Below are positions 54,709 through 64,000 of a stretch of 64,000 bases of DNA, piece by piece. The DNA is from Roseibium sp. TrichSKD4 (GTDB lineage: Bacteria > Pseudomonadota > Alphaproteobacteria > Rhizobiales > Stappiaceae): assembly GCF_000148725.1 (NCBI RefSeq), contig NZ_GL476319.1, forward strand, positions 515,772-579,771. Reading direction: 5' to 3'. The notes below the pieces were generated by a model, which ran no database searches, was not told where the DNA came from, and saw only the letters and a list, made by a program, of their open reading frames with translations. The position numbers were made by a program, and so were the translations under genes. The first letter of the stretch is position 1, and the number at the start of each line of letters is the position of its first letter.

Positions 54709-55275
54709 ATGTCCGAAGCAGCACCCAGTCTCGAAGATTTCAAAGCCAAGGTTCAGGAAAACTGGATGTGGTTTCTACTCCTCGGCCTCGCACTTGTTCT
54801 GGGCGGTGTCATTCTGATCGCCGCGCCGCTGGCCTCGTCCATCGCCGTAACACTGCTGATCGCAGCGGTCTTTTTTGTTGGAGGCCTGTTCCAAGTCTAT
54901 CACGCGTTCAAAACCAAGGCCTGGTCCGGCTTCCTGTGGAACCTAATCACGGGCATTGTCGCGCTGATCGGCGGCATCGTGATCTATGTGAACCCGCTGG
55001 CCGGCACCTTCGCCCTTACCGTCGTGATTGCCGCGATATTTGTTGCCCAAGGCGTCACCCAGCTGTTTCTGGCCTTCAAAATCAAGCCGCATGAGGGCTG
55101 GCATTGGGTGGCGATTGCTGGAGCTGTGTCGCTGATCGCAGGCGCCCTGATCTGGTTTGACCTTCCCGGCTCCGCTGTATGGGCATTGGGCCTGATCGCC
55201 GGTATTTCTGTTCTCACCAATGGCTGGAGCTATATCGTCCTTGCTCTGGCAGCTCGGGCCAGCAAAACGGCCTGA
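54709..55275 (+). CDS. HdeD family membrane protein
   Basis: A 188-residue integral membrane protein with about six helices arranged in two similar halves ('MWFLLLGLALVLGGVILIAAPLASSIAVTLLIAAVFFVGGLFQVYHAF'). This is the DUF308/HdeD pattern. In E. coli HdeD is linked to acid resistance; here the role is unknown. The short N-terminus 'MSEAAPSLEDFKAKVQENW' is amphipathic. ATG 54709 has GGAGG. Divergent from the trmJ-like gene. Confidence 0.88.
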   Translation: MSEAAPSLEDFKAKVQENWMWFLLLGLALVLGGVILIAAPLASSIAVTLLIAAVFFVGGLFQVYHAFKTKAWSGFLWNLITGIVALIGGIVIYVNPLAGTFALTVVIAAIFVAQGVTQLFLAFKIKPHEGWHWVAIAGAVSLIAGALIWFDLPGSAVWALGLIAGISVLTNGWSYIVLALAARASKTA

Positions 55276-55309
55276 ACCAGCTCTAAAACCGACATCCATG
55301 TCGTAATTT

Positions 55310-55342
55310 GGCCCTGCTGGATGCTTTCGGCAGGGCCTTTCT
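55310..55342 (+). terminator. Rho-independent terminator after hdeD
   Basis: GGCCCTGC (55310-55317) and GCAGGGCC (55330-55337) form an 8-bp stem followed by TTTCTTGTT. Confidence 0.85.
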
Positions 55343-55523
55343 TGTTGTAAGCTTTTTCAAGACACGTTGCAGGAACGCCTTGCAAACTCAATGGGCCACG
55401 CATGACCGCAGTTGTTGGAAGAAATCAGGGATTGCCCCATGCGAAGGCCCACTGGTGGTGGCCACCGCCCCGTTTTGTGTGACGTTAGAACTCTGCTCTA
55501 ATACACAAAACGGATCATATCTC

Positions 55524-56657
55524 ATGACAAACCTTACCCTGCGCGATGATGCGCGGGCGCTTCACATCACCTTTGATACAGGTGAAAGCGCCACCTTCCC
55601 TGCCCTTTTTCTGCGCGACAACTGCCCGTCCGGGTTTCATCCACAAACGCTGGAACGCGAGTTCGATCTCACCAGCGTTGAGCCTGACATTGCAATCACC
55701 GAGGCAAGATTGGACGGCGCAGATGTGCTCCTCAGCTGGTCCAGTGGCGATGCGACAAGCTGTTTTTCGCTAACTTGGCTCAGCGCCAATGCCCCGGGTC
55801 GAGCTTTCGCCGATGCGGCCGCTGTTGCGCCAACGCTCTGGCATGGCGACATGACCAAGGAACAGCTCCCCACGGCCGCTGCCAGCAATCTGTTGTCCAG
55901 CGACGCGGCTTTACAGTCCTTTTTGACGGAAACAAAACGCACTGGTCTTGCCATCGTCAACGGCATGGCAGACGACGCGGACGCTGGAATGACGGTGGCC
56001 CGGCGCATCGGGTTTTTGAGAGAAACAAACTTCGGCATCACCTTTGAGGTCATGTCGAAGCCGGACCCGAACAACCTCGCCTACACGTCGCACGCCCTGC
56101 CCCTGCACACGGACCTTCCCAATCAGGAGCTTGCGCCGGGGTTTCAGTTTCTGCACTGCCTTGCCAATGAGGCCGAGGGCGGCGGCTCCACCTTTGCCGA
56201 CGGCTTTGCCATTGCCGCCGGGTTGAAGGAACACGATCCGGAAGCCTTCGATCTCTTGGCGAGCGAACCCATCCCGTTCCGCTTTCAAGATGGCGACTAT
56301 GACATTCGCAAACACCACACGGTGATCCAACTGGACCACACGGGCACTGTCTCGGAACTGCGGTTTAATGCACACATTGCGTCTGTATTCGACATGGATG
56401 CGAGCAAGATGGACGCCTATTACCGCGCTTATCGCAACTTGATGCAGATGACCCGTGATCCGAAATACGTCATGACCATGAAACTAAATGGCGGCGAAAT
56501 GGTGATCTTCGACAATCGCCGTGCGCTGCATGGGCGGGCCGCTTTCGACCCCTCCACCGGCTTCCGCCACTTACGCGGCTGCTATGTGGACCGCGGCGAA
56601 TTCGACAGCCGCATCCGCGTCCTCTCCCGCGGCCAAACTGCGGCCCAAGCGGCTTGA
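55524..56657 (+). CDS. Gamma-butyrobetaine hydroxylase-like 2-oxoglutarate dioxygenase
   Basis: A 377-residue protein with an N-terminal DUF971/GBBH-N domain ('FPALFLRDNCPSGFHPQTLEREFDL') and a TauD-type Fe(II)/2-oxoglutarate domain. Iron ligands are H195-x-D197 ('LPLHTDLPNQE') and H336 ('ALHGRAAFDP'), with R348 ('GFRHLRGCYVD') binding oxoglutarate. It may hydroxylate gamma-butyrobetaine to carnitine or a related quaternary amine. No other carnitine genes are adjacent, so the substrate is uncertain. ATG 55524 is chosen where the family begins. Confidence 0.92.
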   Translation: MTNLTLRDDARALHITFDTGESATFPALFLRDNCPSGFHPQTLEREFDLTSVEPDIAITEARLDGADVLLSWSSGDATSCFSLTWLSANAPGRAFADAAAVAPTLWHGDMTKEQLPTAAASNLLSSDAALQSFLTETKRTGLAIVNGMADDADAGMTVARRIGFLRETNFGITFEVMSKPDPNNLAYTSHALPLHTDLPNQELAPGFQFLHCLANEAEGGGSTFADGFAIAAGLKEHDPEAFDLLASEPIPFRFQDGDYDIRKHHTVIQLDHTGTVSELRFNAHIASVFDMDASKMDAYYRAYRNLMQMTRDPKYVMTMKLNGGEMVIFDNRRALHGRAAFDPSTGFRHLRGCYVDRGEFDSRIRVLSRGQTAAQAA

Positions 56658-56682
56658 TAATACAAGGTGTGAAGAACATCGT

Positions 56683-56716
56683 CGGCCCCGAAATGCCGGG
56701 GCCGAATTTATTTTCG
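56683..56716 (+). terminator. Rho-independent terminator after the hydroxylase gene
   Basis: CGGCCCCG (56683-56690)-AAATGC-CGGGGCCG (56697-56704), then AATTTATTTT. Confidence 0.9.
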
Positions 56717-56822
56717 CAAAAATTTTTAAAAAAAATCGCAGCACTGTCGATTGGGCCAGATGCCGATCGTCATGAACGTGAAAGGCACCTCTTTCACACA
56801 CAACTCATGACGGAGAAAAGCA

Positions 56823-57344
56823 ATGAATATTTATCTGACAGCCGCCAGCGTTCTGGTCGCCGGACTGGTGATAATCCCTTATCTGCTACCCTCGTCCAAG
56901 ACAGTAACGCGCCAGGCCGTAATCGATGCGCCCTCGGACACCGTCTATGCCCTTGTATCCTCCAACGAAGGCTATCAGACCTTCAATCCCTACAAGGCGA
57001 AAGACCCGGACCTGAAGATCACATTGTCCGGCCCGGAGCACGGTGTTGGCTCCAGCTTTGCGTTTGATGGTAAGGAAGGCAAAGGCTCGCAGACCATTAC
57101 CAGCCTGACTGAAAACAAGTCCGTTACCATGCAGATTGACCTAGGAGCCATGGGGCAGCCGATCTGCACGTTTGATCTAGAAGCAATTGGCGCTAATCAA
57201 ACCCGTGTCACCTGGAGCACGCGCTCAGATTTTGGAATGACCCCAATTGGCCGCGTCTTTGGTCTCTTTCTGGATGGCATGCTTGGACCAGACTATGAAC
57301 TGGGCTTGAAATTGCTGGGTAAAGCCGCAACAACAAACAGCTGA
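56823..57344 (+). CDS. SRPBCC family protein with N-terminal membrane anchor
   Basis: A 173-residue protein with an N-terminal hydrophobic helix ('LTAASVLVAGLVIIPYLL') and a START/polyketide-cyclase-like fold ('TRQAVIDAPSDTVYALVSSNEGYQTFNPYKAKDPDLKITLSGPEHGVGSSFAFDG', 'TFDLEAIGANQTRVTWSTRSDFG'). These domains bind small hydrophobic ligands. It is the first gene of a cluster with a YCII protein (27 nt gap) and an ECF sigma gene, so its ligand may be part of a stress or oxidant sensing route. Confidence 0.88.
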   Translation: MNIYLTAASVLVAGLVIIPYLLPSSKTVTRQAVIDAPSDTVYALVSSNEGYQTFNPYKAKDPDLKITLSGPEHGVGSSFAFDGKEGKGSQTITSLTENKSVTMQIDLGAMGQPICTFDLEAIGANQTRVTWSTRSDFGMTPIGRVFGLFLDGMLGPDYELGLKLLGKAATTNS

Positions 57345-57370
57345 ATATAAAGAATTTTTGGAGAAAAATC

Positions 57371-57742
57371 ATGCGTTACACACTTTTCCTTTACAGCGAC
57401 GAAACCGCCTTTGCAGACGCAACACCGGAAGACATGGATCAGGCCCTGCGTGTCTTTGGGGACTACATCAACCAGTTGAAAGAGGCGGGCGTCTTTGTCG
57501 ACACGGAATGGCTTCAGCCATCTGCAACGGCCACTACAATCACCAAGGTTGGCGGGGAGCGGAAAATTCAGGACGGCCCTTATGCCGACACCAAGGAACA
57601 GCTCGGCGGCACATTCGTGATTGATGTTCCGGATTTGGATGCAGCCATGGCCTGGGCCGAAAAATGTCCAAACGTCCACTACGGGATTGTCGAAGTGCGC
57701 GCTACGGCCATGCCGGAAGGTGGCAACCCTTACGCAGGATGA
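57371..57742 (+). CDS. YCII-related (DGPF) protein
   Basis: A 123-residue protein with 'RYTLFLYSDETAFADATPEDMDQALRVFGDYINQLKEAGVFVD' and the typical 'IQDGPYADTKEQLGGTFVIDVPDLDAAMAWAEKCP'. This is the DGPF/YCII domain pattern. Such proteins are linked to the ECF42 sigma group, often next to the sigma gene as here. Its TGA overlaps the sigma ATG, so the two are translationally coupled. The enzymatic role is unknown. Confidence 0.93.
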   Translation: MRYTLFLYSDETAFADATPEDMDQALRVFGDYINQLKEAGVFVDTEWLQPSATATTITKVGGERKIQDGPYADTKEQLGGTFVIDVPDLDAAMAWAEKCPNVHYGIVEVRATAMPEGGNPYAG

Positions 57743-58995
57743 CACCCGTCAATCAACCAGAAGATCCGCGGGCAAAGGCGGCGCTTATTGCCCGCGAATC
57801 CTATGGACGACTGGTCGCCATTTTGGCCAGTCGCACCAGCGATATTGCGGCCGCTGAAGATGTTCTGGCCGATGCCTTTGCAAAGGCCATGGAAAAATGG
57901 CCGGTGGAAGGAATTCCCCAAAATCCCGAAGGCTGGTTAATCACGGTTGCCACAAACCGAGTGAAGGATATCGCCAAAAGCAGCCACTCTCGAACCTATG
58001 CCGGTTCACTGGAGGATGTGGATATGCCCCCTTCCGACAGCTCCGGACTGAACAATCTCAACCCGGACGAAATACCCGACGAACGCTTGCGCCTGATGTT
58101 CGCCTGTGCCCACCCGGCGCTGACTTCTTCCATCCACACGCCTTTAATGATGCAAACCGTACTTGGCTTTGAAGCAGCAGACATCGCGTCCGCTTATTTG
58201 ATGCCGTCCGCCACGCTGGCCCAGCGCCTCGTCCGTGCCAAACGCAAGATCAAGGACGCAGGCATTCCCTTCACCCTGCCTGAGCGGGCAGACATGACAC
58301 CCCGCCTCACCGCGGTTCTGGAGGCCGTCTACGGAGCCTATGCGCTGAACTGGGATCAGCAGGAACTCGACCGGACCAAAGACATAGCAAGCGAAGCCAC
58401 CTATCTGGCCTCCGTTATTGCTGATCTTTTGCCGGAGGAACCCGAAGCCCTTGGTCTTGCCGCCCTTCTCGCTTTTTCGCTTGCCCGACGAATTGCTCGG
58501 CAAGACCAAAACAGTGACTTTGTCCCTTTGGAAGAACAAGACACAGCAAGATGGGATCGGATGTTGATCCGGCGCGGCAATGTATTGTTGGAACGCGCTG
58601 TCAAACTGGGAAGCCCTGCTCGCTTTCAGCTGGAAGCGCTGATCCAGTCTCTCCATATGAGCCGCGCAACCACCGGACAAACAGACTGGGCGCAAATCGT
58701 TCAAGTCTATGATGCTCTGATACAAATCGCCCCAACCACCGGCGCAGCCATTGCCCGAGCAGCTGCGTTGGGAAAAGCTCACGGCCCCGAAGCCGGTCTA
58801 AGGGCGCTCGACATCGTTCATCAATTGGCAAACGACGCCGATCTCAACCGCATGCAACCCTATTGGGCCACGAAATCGCATCTTTTGAGACAGGCCGGCA
58901 AAGCCTCAGACGCGCGGGAGGCGTATGAAAAGGCCATTTCACTGACCACGGATAGCGCTGTGCGCAGCTGGCTGGAAAAGGAAATGGGGCGCTAA
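57739..58995 (+). CDS. ECF sigma factor, ECF42-type with C-terminal extension (DUF6596)
   Basis: A 418-residue RNA polymerase sigma factor. The N-terminal part has sigma-2 ('SYGRLVAILASRTSDIAAAEDVLADAFAKAMEKWPVEGIPQNPEGWLITVATNR') and sigma-4 ('MMQTVLGFEAADIASAYLMPSATLAQRLVRAKRKIKDAGI'). It is followed by a long C-terminal extension with TPR-like repeats. This is the known arrangement of ECF42 factors paired with DGPF (YCII) proteins. There is no anti-sigma gene; the extension probably controls activity. It overlaps the YCII gene by 4 bp. Confidence 0.92.
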   Translation: MTPVNQPEDPRAKAALIARESYGRLVAILASRTSDIAAAEDVLADAFAKAMEKWPVEGIPQNPEGWLITVATNRVKDIAKSSHSRTYAGSLEDVDMPPSDSSGLNNLNPDEIPDERLRLMFACAHPALTSSIHTPLMMQTVLGFEAADIASAYLMPSATLAQRLVRAKRKIKDAGIPFTLPERADMTPRLTAVLEAVYGAYALNWDQQELDRTKDIASEATYLASVIADLLPEEPEALGLAALLAFSLARRIARQDQNSDFVPLEEQDTARWDRMLIRRGNVLLERAVKLGSPARFQLEALIQSLHMSRATTGQTDWAQIVQVYDALIQIAPTTGAAIARAAALGKAHGPEAGLRALDIVHQLANDADLNRMQPYWATKSHLLRQAGKASDAREAYEKAISLTTDSAVRSWLEKEMGR

Positions 58996-59056
58996 GATCA
59001 TGACAGAATGCAGAATCCAATACGACCCGCCCATTATTAACCCTACTCCACTCGTC

Positions 59057-59077
59057 ATGCCCGACTTGATCGGGCAT
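59057..59077. repeat. Dispersed-type palindromic repeat element
   Basis: ATGCCCGA-CTTGA-TCGGGCAT is a perfect 8-bp palindrome in the sequence context CTCGTC...CCATTG. I recognise this type as short palindromic repeats scattered in alphaproteobacterial genomes. Only one copy is evident here. The region 58996-59164 has no gene of its own; the repeat abuts the AT-rich nuclease gene. Confidence 0.6.
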
Positions 59078-59164
59078 CCATTGAATTCCAGAACCGGTGA
59101 ACTGGGCGCAATACCGCCGCTGGAACGCTAGAAAGCACACAGTTTAGTGCAAAGCGGAATGGCC

Positions 59165-60499
59165 CTATGGTTCTGGCGTCAGACCACTGTCACGATGACA
59201 AAAAATGTCTCGACTTGACCGCCACCCGACTTTATCAAATCGCTGTTTTTCTAATGTGTTCCGTCTTTGATCATTAAGCCAACCGAAGTATTTAAATTTG
59301 ATTTGAACTGCCAACTTAGAAACTCCAAAATACTCAGAAAGACCAGAAAGCAATTGATTAAAAACAAATAGATTACACCGCTGATCATCTACATAAATAA
59401 ACCCAAACCCTTTATCCCTTATATCCAATTCAGTTCTCAGTTCTTTCGTTTTTTCTGCAAATTGAGCGTTGGGCATTAATAAATGAGATGCGAAACTATT
59501 TGCTTGAAACTCGAGACGCTCGAAATTGAAGCTCTTTCTCGAGGGTTGGCCAACAATTAAATCATTCTCTAATACAGTCTCCGACCTAATATACTGGTCA
59601 TGCCTTAAATAAAAATGCCCAATTTCATGAGCCAGCGTAAATCTTTCTCTATTTTTATTTTCATACAAAAAAATTTGTTTTATCCGGCGATCGAAATTTG
59701 CTGTCCCCAAAACCGACGCTCTATCTTCGCCTTGGTTTGGACCATTTTGAAAATCAACCATCAAGGAAAGTCGAGCGCAAAGATCCACAAGGTTTACTTT
59801 TCCGCTGTCATAGTTGGCAACCTTTAACGCATCATCCGCTGCGTTCCTGATTTCACTGTCGGCTACATACGGAAGGCTGATCTCTTTCGGTATTTGTGTC
59901 TGCTTTACAGAAAATATGTTTTCTGAATCAATGTCGGAAAACATGCTCGAAAGTGATCCATAGTACTTCCGAAGGTAATAACCTGAGAATTTAAGCGGCT
60001 TCGTCGCCCCATTATTTCCAGAAAACTGGGCTTTAACCAGAGAGGGCTCAGCACAAGCAGAGCCTTTGCGATCCAGAACAGTTTCAAATCCATTCCGATC
60101 GTACTTAATTATTCCAATGTTGTTATCATCTGCGACGTTCTTTGCCCCAGACTGCAGACTAGAAGAAACAACAAAAACACCTTTCACAGCTTTTCCAAAA
60201 AGACGACCAATCTTTTCACTAAAGTCATTCACATAGATCTCAGCAATGTTTCCATCATGATTTTTACATTCAAAGACTATCCGAATATGAGGGTCTTTCC
60301 TGCCCTTTTTAAAAACTTCAATAACAACGTCCAGATTTACGTTTGCTTTTCGAGCATTACAGTAATAGTTTTTCTTTTTATAAATTTCACACAGTTCTGG
60401 AGGATACACTCCAAAAACAAGCTCACCAGAATCCTTTTGTTCCAAAAGATAATCATAAAAATTATCTTCCAGCTCATTTCCTTTTTGAACCGTATTCAC
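59165..60499 (-). CDS. Mrr-like restriction endonuclease domain fused to ImmA/IrrE metallopeptidase
   Basis: About 444 residues (numbered from TTG 60511), AT-rich unlike its neighbours, so probably acquired. The N-terminal part (about 10-150) looks like a PD-(D/E)xK nuclease of Mrr/REase type: E13 ('GNELEDNFYDYL'), D61 ('LDVVIEVF'), E81-x-K83 ('VFECKNHDG') and then 'GRLFGKAVKGVFVVSSSLQSGAKNVADDNNIGIIKYD'. The C-terminal half is a COG2856 (ImmA/IrrE) zinc peptidase with H295-E-x-x-H299 ('LAHEIGHFYLRHD') and a third ligand near E334 ('LEFQANSFASHLLMP'). The protease class normally cleaves a partner XRE repressor, absent here. GTG 60499 is preferred; TTG 60511 is possible. The last ten residues may derive from repeat DNA. 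Confidence 0.8.
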   Translation of the reverse strand: MNTVQKGNELEDNFYDYLLEQKDSGELVFGVYPPELCEIYKKKNYYCNARKANVNLDVVIEVFKKGRKDPHIRIVFECKNHDGNIAEIYVNDFSEKIGRLFGKAVKGVFVVSSSLQSGAKNVADDNNIGIIKYDRNGFETVLDRKGSACAEPSLVKAQFSGNNGATKPLKFSGYYLRKYYGSLSSMFSDIDSENIFSVKQTQIPKEISLPYVADSEIRNAADDALKVANYDSGKVNLVDLCARLSLMVDFQNGPNQGEDRASVLGTANFDRRIKQIFLYENKNRERFTLAHEIGHFYLRHDQYIRSETVLENDLIVGQPSRKSFNFERLEFQANSFASHLLMPNAQFAEKTKELRTELDIRDKGFGFIYVDDQRCNLFVFNQLLSGLSEYFGVSKLAVQIKFKYFGWLNDQRRNTLEKQRFDKVGWRSSRDIFCHRDSGLTPEP

Positions 60500-60511
60500 A
60501 TCGACTCTCAA

Positions 60512-62987
<2,476 letters not shown>

Positions 62988-63011
62988 TCATCAGGCAGCT
63001 GGTACGAATTG

Positions 63012-63038
63012 AAAGGGCGGCCCACATGGCCGCCTTTT
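63012..63038 (+). terminator. Rho-independent terminator of icd
   Basis: GGCGGCC (63016-63022)-(5)-GGCCGCC (63028-63034), followed by TTTT, with AAA on the other side. It may also act for the converging LysR gene. Confidence 0.88.
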
Positions 63039-63074
63039 CTAAATGGTTCTGAGCCCCAGTTCTGATCGCTTCAC

Positions 63075-63944
63075 TTAAACGACGCTCATGAGCCAATCAC
63101 GAACTTTGGCTTGCGCACTTCCAGATTCAATTCGATCTATGGACAAAAGAACATATTCAGACCCGTCTTTCACAAAACCAAGCGGGGCCGAAAGCAGGCC
63201 GTTGTTAATATCATCCTGCACTTGCCGTTTTGGACCAAGAGCAACGCCCAGCCCTGCGAAAGCTGCTTGCAAGCTGAAATAAAAATGTTCAAACACCTGC
63301 CCGTGCTGACACGAAACTGGATTACCTGTCATCCCGCTCCAGGTCGCCCAAGCATCTGACCGGGATTTGGTATGAAGACGCGGCGCATCTGATCGCACCT
63401 GGCCCCTTTCAAAAAATCGATCCACCAAATCAGAACGACAAACTGGAGCCACTTCTTCGGAAAACAGCGGAACCTGATTCAGCTTATCTGGGATTGCGAA
63501 GTCATTGCGCCGTATAGCGAGGTCAATTCCTTGTCCCAAGTTCACAGGCCCACCGCCCGCCACCAGCTGCAAATCAAAACCGGGGCATAGCCCTGAAAAT
63601 GCAGAAACTCGCGGTATCAACCAACGCATCAATAAAGTCGGTTCGCAGGAAAGTACGACACGAGAAGTCGGTAAACGAGATCTGATATTGGCAATAGCTT
63701 GATCAATCCGCCCAAATCCTTCCTCAACCGCATTTAACAACTCTCGTCCATCATCTGTTAGAAAAACACGCCGGCTACGCCGTTCGAAAAGAGCAACGCC
63801 CAGATCTTCCTCCAACAGCCGAACTGACCGGCTGATCGCTCCGTGCGTAAGGCTTAGAGCGTCTGCAGCCTTACTGAAGCTCTCCAGCGAAGCTGCTGCA
63901 CGAAAACAATTCAAAGACGGCAAGGAGGTGATTGGCTGACGCAT
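63075..63944 (-). CDS. LysR family transcriptional regulator (GcvA-like)
   Basis: A 289-residue regulator. The N-terminal HTH 'PSLNCFRAAASLESFSKAADALSLTHGAISRSVRLLEEDLGVALFERRSRRVFLTDDG' is typical of LysR proteins, closest to the GcvA type. The rest is the two-lobed ligand-binding domain. Its target is likely a divergent gene beyond 64000, since only 56 bp of upstream sequence are visible. Coinducer unknown. Confidence 0.93.
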   Translation of the reverse strand: MRQPITSLPSLNCFRAAASLESFSKAADALSLTHGAISRSVRLLEEDLGVALFERRSRRVFLTDDGRELLNAVEEGFGRIDQAIANIRSRLPTSRVVLSCEPTLLMRWLIPRVSAFSGLCPGFDLQLVAGGGPVNLGQGIDLAIRRNDFAIPDKLNQVPLFSEEVAPVCRSDLVDRFFERGQVRSDAPRLHTKSRSDAWATWSGMTGNPVSCQHGQVFEHFYFSLQAAFAGLGVALGPKRQVQDDINNGLLSAPLGFVKDGSEYVLLSIDRIESGSAQAKVRDWLMSVV

Positions 63945-64000
63945 ATGTCAGTTTTAATCACATGTTCTGTCAAAAGTCATCGTTAGTGGATCAATTCATG

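Overview
The window looks like a chromosomal stretch of a marine-type alphaproteobacterium in the order Hyphomicrobiales, plausibly Stappiaceae (Roseibium/Labrenzia-like). This is inferred from gene content and order, not from a search: map-radC; DUF2007 next to trmN6 and polyprenyl synthase; Usg; the F1-ATPase zeta inhibitor (DUF1476) beside purC; purS-small membrane protein-purQ; and purL-bolA-grxD. Most genes are moderately GC-rich. The clear exception is one AT-rich gene at 59165-60499.

Layout. 1-815: the 5' part of a tyrosine recombinase, three 12-bp-spaced repeats and tRNA-Leu(UAA), i.e. one edge of an element that continues left of the window. 1022-13851: housekeeping genes (map, radC, a GGDEF/EAL protein, meaB, ppdK, a TPR exported protein, ispE, a frameshifted polyprenyl diphosphate synthase, DUF2007, trmN6). 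13872-20780: usg, a cytochrome c, a MoxR/VWA pair, an L,D-transpeptidase, a Liv-type binding protein, a flavin reductase and a P1 peptidase. 20828-27304: fused indolepyruvate ferredoxin oxidoreductase, an Lrp regulator, a DadA-like oxidase and a BASS-like transporter, which together suggest aromatic amino acid turnover. 27362-31720: DUF2259, rpe, small proteins, one gene interrupted by TGA, and a nitroreductase/MarR pair with a perfect palindromic operator.

31822-45133 holds the de novo purine genes purB, purC, purS, purQ and purL, with bolA and grxD. Among them lie a Cys-rich/SCO1 exported operon, an HpcH/HpaI aldolase, the zeta inhibitor and an AraC regulator. 45347-48183: a small exported protein, a DUF427-cyclase fusion and ttcA. 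48693-51951: a large secreted serralysin-type protease with four PPC repeats and an RTX tail, and a small exported protein converging on it. 52059-58995: rpsD (with a leader hairpin covering its Shine-Dalgarno), murI, trmJ-like, hdeD-like, a gamma-butyrobetaine hydroxylase-like enzyme, and an SRPBCC/YCII/ECF42-type sigma cluster. 59165-60499: an AT-rich gene fusing an Mrr-like nuclease domain to an ImmA/IrrE metallopeptidase, next to a dispersed palindromic repeat. 60756-63944: monomeric isocitrate dehydrogenase and a LysR regulator.

Most unusual: the nuclease-ImmA/IrrE fusion (best candidate for a poorly described system, possibly defence); the Cys-rich/SCO exported operon; three indels within about 90 bp of the polyprenyl synthase gene; and several undescribed RNA or operator structures (rpsD leader, purC leader, 13-bp inverted repeat after rpe, MarR palindrome).
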